A stretch of 64,000 nucleotides of DNA, from the NCBI RefSeq assembly GCF_001885765.1, contig NZ_JXKD01000010.1:23094-87093 (forward strand), read 5' to 3'. Below are positions 20,785-33,060 of this stretch, one piece after another (the stretch's first letter is position 1; each line of letters begins with the position of its first letter). Below the pieces are notes generated by a model. That model was not told where the DNA came from. It did no database searches and was given only the letters and a program-made list of their open reading frames with translations. The DNA comes from Enterococcus aquimarinus (GTDB taxonomy: Bacteria; Bacillota; Bacilli; Lactobacillales; Enterococcaceae). The position numbers and the translations under genes were made by a program.

Positions 20785-22386
20785 TTAATCATTTGGCTGA
20801 GACAAATAAAGAGCGACGCGTAATTGCAACGACAGTTCAGGAGAATCAATTGGTGCATCAAATAGGTTTTGGCATTTCTTAATGCGATAATGAACCGTAT
20901 TGCGATGTAAAAACATTTTTTCGGCCGTTTCAACAATCTTACATTGACTATCTAAATAAGCGGCTAACGTTCGCCGTAATTCGAGATCTGTTGGATTGGT
21001 TGGATAAGCCAATTCTTTTAAAATCGATTCACAAAAATAAGCCATTTCTTCTTTTGAGACATTCTCGGCAATCCGATGAATGCTTTTTTGTTTATCGTAA
21101 AAGCGAATTCCGGGACTAACGACATGATTTTCCAATACGCTGAGTGCTTCTTTATAGGAAAAGTGACATAAAGAAAACTGATTGACCGGCTCACCCACGC
21201 CTAACGCGCTTTTTATGTTAATAAAGTGTTCAAGTTTCTCTTGAATACAAATGAGTGATTCTCGCAAAGCTAAACTGTTGCGAAAGAGCAAGGCAAGATG
21301 ATAAGGCTGATCGGTCGGGAGCACTCGTGCGGTCGGATTGCTTTCAGCTAGTACTTGTTCCACTAACTCATAGACATATTCGTCGATTTGACTGGGATAA
21401 AAGGTTTGGCTTTGGTTCGGCAACAGTTGTAAGAGTGCCACACGATAATAATTCGACTGGTTCGCCTGCAACATGCTAGAAAGTTCAGGTAAATCGTTTG
21501 TTGGTAATGTTTGTAAGAGCTGTTGGAATAAATTTAATTGCGCCAGTCGTTGTTTATTTTTGAGCGCTTGTTCTTTATTGATAGCTAAGGCCAAAATAAC
21601 GAGTGCCTGTTGAATAACAAATGGTGAAACGTTTTGTGGTGCTGGATTGTTATCAAAAATAATTAACAAGTAAGGTAAATAATATTCGGATTGAATCGGA
21701 AAAACAGAGACCGAAACAGTTTCTGCGGAACTTAAGGTGAACGTTAAGGAATCCTTGCTTCTCTTTTGCTGATGATGTAATAATGTGTCCATCATTTCTG
21801 CCTTGACATTAGTCGTCTCAATAGAGGAGATGCTGTCAAAGCGATTCGTCGAAGTCAGGTGGCCAAACGGATCTAAGAGTAAAATCGGCTGCTCGACCAT
21901 CTGGCTGAGTTGTTCAATTAAGTTCGGTAACGTGGCTCCTTTAAATAGCATATTAGCAAATTTTTTCTGTGTTTCCATCGAAAAAAAGAGTTCTTCCGTT
22001 CGATCCTCTAAAATCGTGCTTAAGATTTTGTAAGAAACTTGTCCAAGCGTAAGTGAATCCGGAATTTGTAAAATCGGAAAGTCTAGTTGGTTGGCATAGT
22101 CTAAAACACGCGTACTTAATGTTGGGATGTAACGATTCAGTTTAATCGCCATACCGGCACAAGGTAATTTTTTTAAGCTGTTCATCAGTTGACAAAGTCC
22201 TTCTTCGTCGTCTTTAAACGCCATGCCAGTTGTCAGTAGCAAGGAATGCGGTTCGATGAATGAGGCAATGTCAGGTGTTTCTGAAATATCTACATTGACA
22301 ATTGGCACCCTTAAACTGGCTTCTGTCGTTAAAATGGTTAAATCAGCAAAGGCTGGTTGTTGTAAAAGATCATGTAATGTTTTCAT
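20785..22386 (-). CDS. PucR-family transcriptional regulator
   Basis: This 533-residue protein has the PucR N-terminal domain (about 5-125, with SLLLTTGMAFKDD), a middle region and a C-terminal helix-turn-helix (HTH_30, about 470-530: LDSQCKIVETAEKMFLHRNTVHYRIKK read across two short segments). PucR proteins regulate purine and other nitrogen catabolism, including glyoxylate-producing pathways. It lies 31 nt after the iclR stop on the same strand, so the two regulators are probably one operon, divergent from the glyoxylate operon they are likely to control. Confidence 0.88.
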   Translation of the reverse strand: MKTLHDLLQQPAFADLTILTTEASLRVPIVNVDISETPDIASFIEPHSLLLTTGMAFKDDEEGLCQLMNSLKKLPCAGMAIKLNRYIPTLSTRVLDYANQLDFPILQIPDSLTLGQVSYKILSTILEDRTEELFFSMETQKKFANMLFKGATLPNLIEQLSQMVEQPILLLDPFGHLTSTNRFDSISSIETTNVKAEMMDTLLHHQQKRSKDSLTFTLSSAETVSVSVFPIQSEYYLPYLLIIFDNNPAPQNVSPFVIQQALVILALAINKEQALKNKQRLAQLNLFQQLLQTLPTNDLPELSSMLQANQSNYYRVALLQLLPNQSQTFYPSQIDEYVYELVEQVLAESNPTARVLPTDQPYHLALLFRNSLALRESLICIQEKLEHFINIKSALGVGEPVNQFSLCHFSYKEALSVLENHVVSPGIRFYDKQKSIHRIAENVSKEEMAYFCESILKELAYPTNPTDLELRRTLAAYLDSQCKIVETAEKMFLHRNTVHYRIKKCQNLFDAPIDSPELSLQLRVALYLSQPND

Positions 22387-22417
22387 GGGGATCCCTCTTT
22401 TTTGATTTTAATGGCTC

Positions 22418-23176
22418 TTAAACAAAAATAGATTGAATTTCTTTTTGCGCATACGATAGGACTTCTTCGATTCGCTTTTGACTCACCCGAATGGTCGGTA
22501 ATGAAATACTAACAGTCGCAAGCAACTTATTTTGTTGATTACGAATCGGTAAGGCAATACAAAACACACCAAGTTCACACTCTTCTTGATCAAGGGCGAA
22601 TTGTTGTTCCTTGATTTTTTTGAGTTCTTTTTTGAGTGCAAGTGGCTCTGTTAAGGTATTTTGTGTCAGGGGTACTAATGCGGTTGTCGCTAAATAATCA
22701 TTCAGTTGTTGCTCCGAAATTTCGGCTAAAAACATTTTCCCAGCGCCCGTACAGTAAAGTGGCGCTCGTTTACCAATTTTTTGCGTGACAGTCAGTAGCC
22801 GTTCCTGGCTGTCAAGTGAATCTAAATAGACGATTTCTGTGTTGTCGCGAATCGATAAAGAGGTGGCTTCCATCAAGGTAGTCGATAAATGGAACAGTAA
22901 CGGGTGTAGTTGTTCGATCAAACGCTGATTGGGATCAGTTTCTTGTGTTAAATGGCGCAATTTATTCGTTAAGGTGTAAAAAAGGGTTTCAGAATCTTGT
23001 TCGACATAACCTAACGTCATTAAGGTATATAAAAAACGTGAAAGTGTTGCTTTAGGCAGATTCGTCTGAAGAGATAAATCAAGTAAAGAAATGGGACGAG
23101 CGTAAGCATGCAGTGTTTCGATAATTAAAAAGGTTTTTTGCACGGATTGATTGATTTTGACTTTTTTCTCATTCAA
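22418..23176 (-). CDS. IclR-family transcriptional regulator
   Basis: A TTG at 23176 gives a 252-residue protein of normal IclR length, with AAAGGAG about 13 nt upstream; a longer frame to 23308 encodes an unlikely hydrophobic extension. The N-terminal winged helix covers about residues 8-70 (SVQKTFLIIETLH.., LPKATLSRFLYTL) and the C-terminal effector domain about 80-250, with GKRAPLYCTGAGKMFLA and the ELGVFCIALPI segment. IclR itself and AllR in E. coli control glyoxylate metabolism, AllR sensing glyoxylate and repressing gcl. Its position directly divergent from gcl strongly suggests the same job here. Confidence 0.88.
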   Translation of the reverse strand: MNEKKVKINQSVQKTFLIIETLHAYARPISLLDLSLQTNLPKATLSRFLYTLMTLGYVEQDSETLFYTLTNKLRHLTQETDPNQRLIEQLHPLLFHLSTTLMEATSLSIRDNTEIVYLDSLDSQERLLTVTQKIGKRAPLYCTGAGKMFLAEISEQQLNDYLATTALVPLTQNTLTEPLALKKELKKIKEQQFALDQEECELGVFCIALPIRNQQNKLLATVSISLPTIRVSQKRIEEVLSYAQKEIQSIFV

Positions 23177-23290
23177 TGAGGAAAAGACACTCCTTTCATG
23201 TTTTTGTGCAAGCGGAACCAAAATAGCAAAAAAGATTGGGCCAAGCACACAAAGACAAAATATTTGTGAATATGATAACATGCATTTAAA

Positions 23291-23317
23291 TGAAACGCAA
23301 TACCACATAGTGAAACG
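23291..23317 (+). promoter_or_regulatory. Direct repeat TGAAACG upstream of gcl (candidate operator)
   Basis: TGAAACG occurs at 23291-23297 and 23311-23317, two helical turns apart, just upstream of the gcl ribosome binding site in the iclR-gcl divergent region. The position suits IclR or PucR binding. The motif is short and could be chance. Confidence 0.35.
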
Positions 23318-23334
23318 AAAAAGGGGGAAACAAT

Positions 23335-25020
23335 ATGCAAGCAGCAGAAGCGATTGTACAAATTATGGTAAAAGAAGGAATAAAAGATGCCTTTGGAATT
23401 CCAGGGGCGGGGATTAATCCAGTTTATAAATATATGGAGAAAATCTCGATGAATCATTATTGTATGCGACACGAGGAAGCCTGTGTCCACGCAGCAGACG
23501 GCTATTATCGCGCAAAACATGACATTGCGTTGGCGATTTGTACGTCAGGACCGGGTGCAACGAATTTCGTAACGGGGCTTTACACCGCCTTTGCAGATTC
23601 GATTCCCGTATTGGCGATTACTGGACAAGCGAATAGTTGGCAATTAAAACAAGATGCTTTTCAGTCGGTCGATATGGTCAGCATTGCGTCAACCGTTTGT
23701 AAGAAAGTGTATTGTCCACTAGATGCCCAAGAAATTCCAAAAATCATGCAAGAAGCGTTTCACCTGATGCGTTCTGGTCGTCCTGGTCCAGTCTTAATTG
23801 ACTTGCCGCTTGATATTCAACAAGTTGAGATTGATTTTGATATCAATCAATACGAGCCATTAACGGTTTCAAAACCACAGGCAGCTATTGATGAATTGCA
23901 TGCGCTGTTAGACATGATTGAAGCAGCCCAGTCACCAGCAATTATTATGGGTGGTGGTGTTATTTTAGCAAAAGCAGAACAAGCCCTGATTGAATTTGCC
24001 GAAAGTTTGCAACTACCGATTATTCAAACGTATATGGCAAAAGGTGGCGTACCAATCGATCATCCACTCAATGCTGGACATGCGGGTATTCAAGTCGGGC
24101 AACCAATTGGCAATCGTGTTTTTCTCGATTCCGATTTAATTATCGGGATTGGTAATCGTTTCACCGATCGTCATACTGGGAATTTAGAAGTTTATCGTCG
24201 AGGTCGTCAATTTGTTCATATTGATATTGAAGCCACACAAATTGGGAAAGTTTTTCAACCGGATTTAGGGATTGTTTCGGATGCACAATATGCGTTAGAA
24301 CAATTAAATGCATTGGTGAAAGAACGTAAGATGGGGGATCAACAACGCTTGGATGTCGCATCGTTACCACAATTAAGAAAAGAACTGGCACGCGAAACAA
24401 ACTATAACCAAATTCCAATGATTCCACATCGTGTCTTCCAAGAATTAAATGAAGTGTTTGATGAGAATACGATTTTTACAGCGGGTTGTGGCATTACTCA
24501 AATTTGGAGTGGCCAATTGCAACAAATTAATCGTCCGCGTCGTTACTTACCTTCGGGTGGTGCCGGGACGCTCGGCTTTGAAGTACCGGCTGCATTTGGG
24601 GCAAAAGTGGCAGATCCAACAGCGATTAGCGTAAATGTTTTAGGTGACTTTGGGTTCACTTTTATGGGAGAAGAAATTGCGGTTGCAGCCGCTCATAACA
24701 AACCAATTATTACCGTTATCGTAAACAACGCCTATTTAGGGTTGATTCGTCAAAACCAAAAAATGGCTTATGGCTTTGAATATGGTGTCGATATGCCTTA
24801 TAACCAAACAGGTTTAATCGACTATGTAAAAATTGCTGAAGGATATGGTTGTATCGGTGAACGGGTCTTTACCCCAACAGAACTCAGAGCCGCATTGGAG
24901 AGAGCTGTGGCTTCGAATCAAAGTTATGTAATCGATGCGATTTGTGAGCCAGAACAATTATGTGACATGGGTGTCGCGCTAGACAATATTCGTAGTTTTG
25001 CACCTGAAAAAACAGAGTAA
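23335..25020 (+). CDS. gcl: Glyoxylate carboligase (tartronate-semialdehyde synthase)
   Basis: This 561-residue thiamine-diphosphate enzyme should condense two glyoxylates to tartronate semialdehyde and CO2. It shares the long Gcl-specific segments HLMRSGRPGPVLIDLP, GIGNRFTDRHTGN, HIDIEATQIGKVFQPDLG and NNAYLGLIRQ with E. coli Gcl, along with the GDFGFTFMGEE cofactor region. Unusually, the residue after RH in the N-terminal domain is E47 (RHEEA), whereas E. coli Gcl has valine (RHVEG); glutamate is the normal residue in other ThDP enzymes. The downstream isomerase, dehydrogenase and glycerate kinase genes support the glyoxylate role; an acetolactate-synthase-like activity remains possible. 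Confidence 0.87.
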   Translation: MQAAEAIVQIMVKEGIKDAFGIPGAGINPVYKYMEKISMNHYCMRHEEACVHAADGYYRAKHDIALAICTSGPGATNFVTGLYTAFADSIPVLAITGQANSWQLKQDAFQSVDMVSIASTVCKKVYCPLDAQEIPKIMQEAFHLMRSGRPGPVLIDLPLDIQQVEIDFDINQYEPLTVSKPQAAIDELHALLDMIEAAQSPAIIMGGGVILAKAEQALIEFAESLQLPIIQTYMAKGGVPIDHPLNAGHAGIQVGQPIGNRVFLDSDLIIGIGNRFTDRHTGNLEVYRRGRQFVHIDIEATQIGKVFQPDLGIVSDAQYALEQLNALVKERKMGDQQRLDVASLPQLRKELARETNYNQIPMIPHRVFQELNEVFDENTIFTAGCGITQIWSGQLQQINRPRRYLPSGGAGTLGFEVPAAFGAKVADPTAISVNVLGDFGFTFMGEEIAVAAAHNKPIITVIVNNAYLGLIRQNQKMAYGFEYGVDMPYNQTGLIDYVKIAEGYGCIGERVFTPTELRAALERAVASNQSYVIDAICEPEQLCDMGVALDNIRSFAPEKTE

Positions 25021-25043
25021 AAAATAGAAAGGGACGAAAGAAA

Positions 25044-25946
25044 ATGAATGCACAATTAGAAAAATATGTTGATTTGGGACTCATTCAATGGATGAGTTTT
25101 CCACCAAAAGACTATGATTTAGTGGAAACAATTAAAAAAGTAGTATGCGATGCCGACTTTCGAGCGATTGAAATCACACAAATTAAAGATGATGCCATCC
25201 GAAAAGAAGTCAGAGATTTATTGGCTCATTCAGGACTACGCGTTGGTTACGGTGCACAGCCGCGTCTCTTAGGACCTGGCTTAAATCCGAATGACTTAAA
25301 TGAAGAAGGGCGCTTAAAAGCCGAACAAACGTTACTCGAAGCGGTCGATGAAGCAGAATATTTAGGTGCCAAAGGAATCGCCTTCTTATCAGGGAAATGG
25401 GAAGAAGCGACAAAAGAACAAGCGTATGCACAGTTGTTAAAAACAACGGTTAACGTCTGTCGTTATGCCGCAACAAAAAACATGATGGTTGAGCTAGAAG
25501 TTTTCGACTATGATATGGATAAAAAAGCACTAATTGGTCCAGCGCCACTAGCCGCACGCTTTGCAGGTGACGTTCGTACCTATTGTCCAAACTTTGGTCT
25601 AATTGTCGATCTTTCGCATTTTCCAACGACTTATGAAACAAGTAAATTTGTGATTCAAACAACGCGTCCTTATATTACACACTTGCATATTGGCAATGCG
25701 GTCGTAAAGCCAGGTTGTCAAGCATATGGCGATTTACATCCGCGTTTTGGCTTCCCAAATAGCGCCAATGATGTTCCTGAATTACTTGATTTTTTCCAAG
25801 TATGTAAACAGGAAGGACTCTTTAATCAAGCATCACCAATGATCCTTTCGTTTGAAGTGCTCCCACAAGAAGGGGAAGATGCGGATGTGATTGTCGCACA
25901 AACAAAACGTGTGATTCGTCGAGCTTGGGCTTTACTAGAAGACTAG
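25044..25946 (+). CDS. TIM-barrel sugar isomerase/epimerase, candidate hydroxypyruvate isomerase
   Basis: The 300-residue protein belongs to the AP-endonuclease-2/xylose-isomerase-like TIM-barrel family. Likely metal ligands are the glutamate in MVELEVFDYD, the Asp/His pair in IVDLSHFP, the histidine in THLHIGN and the glutamate in LSFEVLP. It lies 23 nt after gcl and 15 nt before the dehydrogenase gene, exactly where Hyi sits in glyoxylate operons, so conversion of tartronate semialdehyde to hydroxypyruvate is the best guess. Its sequence is not close to E. coli Hyi, so this is context-based. Confidence 0.7.
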   Translation: MNAQLEKYVDLGLIQWMSFPPKDYDLVETIKKVVCDADFRAIEITQIKDDAIRKEVRDLLAHSGLRVGYGAQPRLLGPGLNPNDLNEEGRLKAEQTLLEAVDEAEYLGAKGIAFLSGKWEEATKEQAYAQLLKTTVNVCRYAATKNMMVELEVFDYDMDKKALIGPAPLAARFAGDVRTYCPNFGLIVDLSHFPTTYETSKFVIQTTRPYITHLHIGNAVVKPGCQAYGDLHPRFGFPNSANDVPELLDFFQVCKQEGLFNQASPMILSFEVLPQEGEDADVIVAQTKRVIRRAWALLED

Positions 25947-25961
25947 AGGAGGAAAAGAAAA

Positions 25962-26927
25962 ATGAAAATCATTGTACTTGATGGGTATACTGAAAATCCA
26001 GGAGATTTATCCTGGTCCGGGTTTGAACAACTTGGGGAGATAACGGTTTATGATCGTAGTAAACTAGCGGAAACAGCATTGATTGAACGCATTGGCGATG
26101 CGGAGATCGTGTTGACCAATAAAACGCCACTAAGCAAAACAGTGATTGATGCAGCACCAAACTTAAAATACATTGGGGTCTTGGCCACCGGTTATAACGT
26201 TGTTGATGTTGAAGCCGCGAAAGAAAAAGGCATTGTGGTGACGAATATCCCCACCTACGGAACGGAAGCGGTCGCACAGTTTACAATTGCTTTGCTACTC
26301 GAGATGTGCCACCATATAGGGGAACATTCGATGAGCGTCAAAAATGGCGATTGGGAAAAAAATGCGGATTGGTGCTACTGGCACTATCCTTTAGTAGAAC
26401 TACTCAATAAGACATTAGGCATTATCGGATATGGTCGAATTGGGCAGCAGGTCGCACAAATAGCAAAAGCTTTCGGCATGAACGTGATCGCAGTCGACCA
26501 ACAACATGCGATTCATTCAACACAAGAGGACGTTGAATTTGTCACAACGGATGAACTATTTGAGCGTTCAGACGTGATTAGTTTACATTGTCCACTTTTC
26601 CCTGAAACACAAGGAATGATTAATGCTGAAAATATTGCGAAAATGAAAGATGGCGTGATGATTGTGAATTCATCGCGGGGACCATTAATCAATGAAGCAG
26701 ATCTAGCACAAGCCTTGAATGCGGGTAAAGTTGGAGCAGCAGCTGTGGATGTCGTTTCACAAGAACCCATTACGGCAGACAATCCTTTGCTCACTGCTAA
26801 AAATATGATTATTACACCGCACATTGCCTGGGCGACAAAAGAAGCACGCAGTCGTTTGATGGCGATTGCCGTGGAAAATGCGACCGCATTTATCGCGGGG
26901 AACCCTGTCAATGTCGTAAATGACTAA
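25962..26927 (+). CDS. D-isomer-specific 2-hydroxyacid dehydrogenase (candidate hydroxypyruvate/glycerate dehydrogenase)
   Basis: This 321-residue protein has the Rossmann motif GIIGYGRIGQQVA near residue 150 and the catalytic set of the family: arginine in NSSRGPLIN, glutamate in SQEPI and histidine in TPHIAW. Close families reduce hydroxypyruvate to D-glycerate with NAD(P)H. In the E. coli glyoxylate operon the equivalent step is done by an unrelated enzyme, GlxR, acting on tartronate semialdehyde, so this operon appears to run through hydroxypyruvate. AGAGGAGG lies before the ATG. Confidence 0.85.
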   Translation: MKIIVLDGYTENPGDLSWSGFEQLGEITVYDRSKLAETALIERIGDAEIVLTNKTPLSKTVIDAAPNLKYIGVLATGYNVVDVEAAKEKGIVVTNIPTYGTEAVAQFTIALLLEMCHHIGEHSMSVKNGDWEKNADWCYWHYPLVELLNKTLGIIGYGRIGQQVAQIAKAFGMNVIAVDQQHAIHSTQEDVEFVTTDELFERSDVISLHCPLFPETQGMINAENIAKMKDGVMIVNSSRGPLINEADLAQALNAGKVGAAAVDVVSQEPITADNPLLTAKNMIITPHIAWATKEARSRLMAIAVENATAFIAGNPVNVVND

Positions 26928-26949
26928 ACAATAGAAAAGAGGAATTTAT

Positions 26950-28095
26950 GTGAAAATCGTTATCGTAATGGACTCCTTTAAAGGAAGTGTCACGTCAATA
27001 GAAGCAGGGAAAGCCGCCAAAAAAGGGATTGAGGCGGCCTATCGCGAGCAGTCCCAACCTGAAATTAGCGTCTTACCGATTGCCGATGGCGGTGAAGGAA
27101 CCATTGATGCGATTTTCCATCGCTTTTCCGAACAGATTCAAACAAGTACTGTTCAGGGGCCCATGCTTGGTCAAACAGTCTTGGCGAAACACGGGCAAAT
27201 CGCGAAAAAAGTCGTACTTGAGATTGCCGAGACTTCCGGGATTACCCTCGTGGAAAAAGAGAAACTAAGTCCTTGGGAGGCGACGACTTATGGCTTAGGA
27301 GAAAAGATCAAGCAGTGCATTCAAGAAGGAGCCCGTCATTTTGTCATTGGACTTGGGGGGAGTGCCACAAATGATGCCGGTATTGGGATGTTACATGCGT
27401 TAGGCGTACGCTTTTTGGATCAATCTGGTCGTGAACTGGGTTATCGTTTAAAGGATTTAGACGGATTAGCTAGCATTGATGCAAGCCAAATCTTCCCGGA
27501 ACTAAGCGATTGTAAGTTTGTCATCGCTAGCGATGTGACCAATCCGCTTTGTGGGGAGCAAGGAGCTACCGCTATTTTCGGTCCTCAAAAAGGAGTGAAA
27601 GCTTCAGACCAAGTGACGATCGATGCGTTACTCCAACGTTTTGCTCGGCTAACCGAAGAAGCAACGGAAACAACGATGAAAGAAGAGTCCGGAGCTGGAG
27701 CGGCTGGCGGCGTTGGTTTTGCTTTTCTTAGTTACTTACAGGCGACGATTGTCCCAGGATTTGATGAAATTGCACGCCATCTTCATTTGGAAGAGGAGAT
27801 TCAAACGAGCGACCTCGTTGTGACGGGTGAAGGCTTACTTGATGCGCAGTCATTGATGGGGAAAGTCCCGGTATCTGTTGCTCGATTAGCTGACAAATAC
27901 AATAAGCCAGTCATTGCTCTAGCCGGTGGGGTTTCAAAAGAGGCAAGGCAAAGTAACAACCAGGGAATTCAAGCCTATTTCCCTACGATTCAACGGATTG
28001 CGAGCGAACGTGAGATTTTAAGTAAAGAAACGACACTCGCTGCAATTGAAGCGACAGCAGAACAATTATTCCGTTTTGCACAATTATTTCAATAA
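26950..28095 (+). CDS. Glycerate kinase
   Basis: The GTG start at 26950 follows AGAGGAATTTAT. The 381-residue protein is a GlxK/GarK-type glycerate kinase: MDSFKGSVTSIEAG near the start, PIADGGEGT, a glycine-rich GLGGSATNDAG segment near 140 and GAGAAGGVGFAF near 240. Members phosphorylate D-glycerate, usually at the 2-position, feeding 2-phosphoglycerate into glycolysis. As the fourth gene of the gcl operon it completes the route from glyoxylate to central metabolism. Confidence 0.93.
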   Translation: MKIVIVMDSFKGSVTSIEAGKAAKKGIEAAYREQSQPEISVLPIADGGEGTIDAIFHRFSEQIQTSTVQGPMLGQTVLAKHGQIAKKVVLEIAETSGITLVEKEKLSPWEATTYGLGEKIKQCIQEGARHFVIGLGGSATNDAGIGMLHALGVRFLDQSGRELGYRLKDLDGLASIDASQIFPELSDCKFVIASDVTNPLCGEQGATAIFGPQKGVKASDQVTIDALLQRFARLTEEATETTMKEESGAGAAGGVGFAFLSYLQATIVPGFDEIARHLHLEEEIQTSDLVVTGEGLLDAQSLMGKVPVSVARLADKYNKPVIALAGGVSKEARQSNNQGIQAYFPTIQRIASEREILSKETTLAAIEATAEQLFRFAQLFQ

Positions 28096-28114
28096 AAATG
28101 AGAGGATGATTTGA

Positions 28115-28480
28115 ATGGAGACGATGTTAAATCGCCGTTTATTTAGAATAGAAGAAGTTAGTCAATTTTGTGAACAAGAAGGAAAGAAAACCATTTTTTA
28201 TGAAACGCCTAAAACAGCGGGTGCCGTTTGGTGTTTAAAACCTGGACAAAGTGTCTTTACGCATGCACATACAACGTCAGATGATTTGTGGATTGTTTTA
28301 AAAGGTACGGGTACTTTCTTCCCAGAGCCAGGTAAAGAAGTGACCATTACGAAAGGCGATATGGTCATCTCATACCCAGGAGAACAACATGGGATGAAAA
28401 ATACCGGCGATGAAGATTTTGTTTTTGTCGGTGTCGCAGGACCGATGCCAATGGACCTCATTTGTTTTGATGACGAGTAG
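28115..28480 (+). CDS. Small cupin-domain protein of the glyoxylate operon
   Basis: This 121-residue protein is a single cupin barrel. The metal-binding pattern is visible as HAHTTSDD with the glutamate position replaced by aspartate/other residues, followed by PGEQHGMKN. It lies 19 nt after the glycerate kinase stop with GAGAGGAT before the ATG, so it is part of the operon. Its reaction is unknown; a role in isomerising or detoxifying an unstable semialdehyde intermediate would fit but is speculative. No terminator is obvious before the RAT region at 28599. Confidence 0.7.
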   Translation: METMLNRRLFRIEEVSQFCEQEGKKTIFYETPKTAGAVWCLKPGQSVFTHAHTTSDDLWIVLKGTGTFFPEPGKEVTITKGDMVISYPGEQHGMKNTGDEDFVFVGVAGPMPMDLICFDDE

Positions 28481-28554
28481 GATTTACAGTCGTCACTTCT
28501 CTTAGAGCAATAGAAAAACGAAAACCATTTTGCGGTATTTCTCATTTTCACCTC

Positions 28555-28583
28555 TTGCATCGTGAAATCAACTATGCTAACAT
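28555..28583 (+). promoter_or_regulatory. Promoter of the beta-glucoside operon
   Basis: TTGCAT (28555-28560) and TAACAT (28578-28583) are separated by 17 bp and lie 15 bp upstream of the RAT sequence, where the operon transcript must begin. Confidence 0.5.
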
Positions 28584-28598
28584 AGGTCTAGAAAATAA

Positions 28599-28628
28599 GG
28601 ATTGTAACTGGTAAAGCAGGCAAAACCT
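28599..28628 (+). ncRNA. RAT ribonucleic antiterminator (LicT/BglG target)
   Basis: The 30-nt element runs GGATTGTAACTGG then TAAAGCAGGCAAAACCT and agrees closely with the RAT consensus recognised by LicT-type antiterminators. It overlaps the left arm of the following terminator, so protein binding to it should prevent termination. Confidence 0.93.
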
Positions 28629-28690
28629 CAGAAAAAGACGTTTCCTTTTTAAGAAAGGAAGACGGCTTATTCTGTGGTGCCTGTTTTTTT
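28616..28690 (+). terminator. RAT-controlled terminator upstream of licT
   Basis: The left arm starts inside the RAT (GCAGGCAAAACC) and pairs with GGTGCCTG at 28676-28683, followed by seven or more T. A secondary hairpin (TTTCCTTT / AAAGGAA) lies in its loop. Confidence 0.88.
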
Positions 28691-28826
28691 GTTGTCTAAA
28701 AAGAGAAATGAAACCCTTAACGTCGTATATGCGTTGCTTTTTTAGGTATCAGAGCAAACTTTATTTTAAAAAATAATACGGAAATCAAGTAAGCGGTTAA
28801 AATCGCGAGTTGAAGGAGGTGGAGAA

Positions 28827-29669
28827 ATGAAAATTGTGAAAGTGTTAAACAACAATGCTTTTTTGTCTTACGATGAACAAGGACAAGAAGTGATTGTGAT
28901 GGGAATTGGGGTAGCCTTTGGTAAGAAGAATGGCCAAATGGCTGATTTAAAAGGACGTTATAAAATATTTTCAACGTCAGATTCAAAAATAAACGAACGA
29001 TTTAAAGCGGTTTTTTCAGATATTTCCGAAGAGTATTTAGAAATTACGGAACGCATTATTTTTATTCTTGAAAAAGAATACGATAAAAAAATCGATGATA
29101 TTGTGTATGTCTCTTTAACGGAGCACATTCATGGTGCAATTGAACGGCTAAAAAAGGGAATTGAAGTCAAGAATCCTTTACTGATGGATATTCGTCGATT
29201 ATTTAAAGATGAATATGAAACCGGTTTGATGGCGTTAAAAGAGATTGAAGCGGTGTTTGGTCTAACCTTTATTGAAGACGAAGCCGCGTATATTGCACAA
29301 CATTTGGTTAATGGCCAATTGGATCAGTTAGTGGATATTAACGACATGTCGAAGCTCATGCAAGAAATTATTAATATGATTAAATATACGTTTCGGATGG
29401 AGTTTAATGAAGATTCGATTTATTATCATCGTTTCGTCACGCATTTAAAATTCTTTGCCCAACGAATCATTGATGGCCAAGTTTATGTCAGTGAGAGTGA
29501 TGATATTTTTGAAGTTTTTCGAAATAAATACACGGCGAGTTATGAATGTGTCGTCAAAATTGATCACTACTTACAAAAACATTATCATTATTCGTTAAAT
29601 ACAGATGAACAACTTTACTTAATTCTTCATATTGAAAAAATTACGAAGAATTCGCAAATTCAGTCATAG
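28827..29669 (+). CDS. licT: BglG/LicT-family transcription antiterminator
   Basis: This 280-residue protein has the co-antiterminator RNA-binding domain at about 1-55 (KVLNNNAFLSYDEQG..) and two PTS regulation domains, PRD1 (about 65-170) and PRD2 (about 175-278), with the conserved histidines in LTEHIHGA, AAYIAQHLVN, YYHRFVTHLKFF and LYLILHIEK. When not phosphorylated by the PTS transporter and activated by HPr, it binds the RAT upstream and allows expression of its own operon. AAGGAGGTGGAG lies before the ATG. A weak cre-like match (AGTAAGCGGTTAAA) lies at 28788-28801. Confidence 0.93.
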   Translation: MKIVKVLNNNAFLSYDEQGQEVIVMGIGVAFGKKNGQMADLKGRYKIFSTSDSKINERFKAVFSDISEEYLEITERIIFILEKEYDKKIDDIVYVSLTEHIHGAIERLKKGIEVKNPLLMDIRRLFKDEYETGLMALKEIEAVFGLTFIEDEAAYIAQHLVNGQLDQLVDINDMSKLMQEIINMIKYTFRMEFNEDSIYYHRFVTHLKFFAQRIIDGQVYVSESDDIFEVFRNKYTASYECVVKIDHYLQKHYHYSLNTDEQLYLILHIEKITKNSQIQS

Positions 29670-29684
29670 AAAAGGATGGTTACA

Positions 29685-33024
<3,340 letters not shown>

Positions 33025-33027
33025 ATC

Positions 33028-33060
33028 AAACTCAGGAGTGAAAATGCTCCTGAGTTTTTT
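33028..33060 (+). terminator. Intrinsic terminator of the beta-glucoside operon
   Basis: AAACTCAGGAG (33028-33038) pairs perfectly with CTCCTGAGTTT (33047-33057), followed by further T. Confidence 0.93.
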
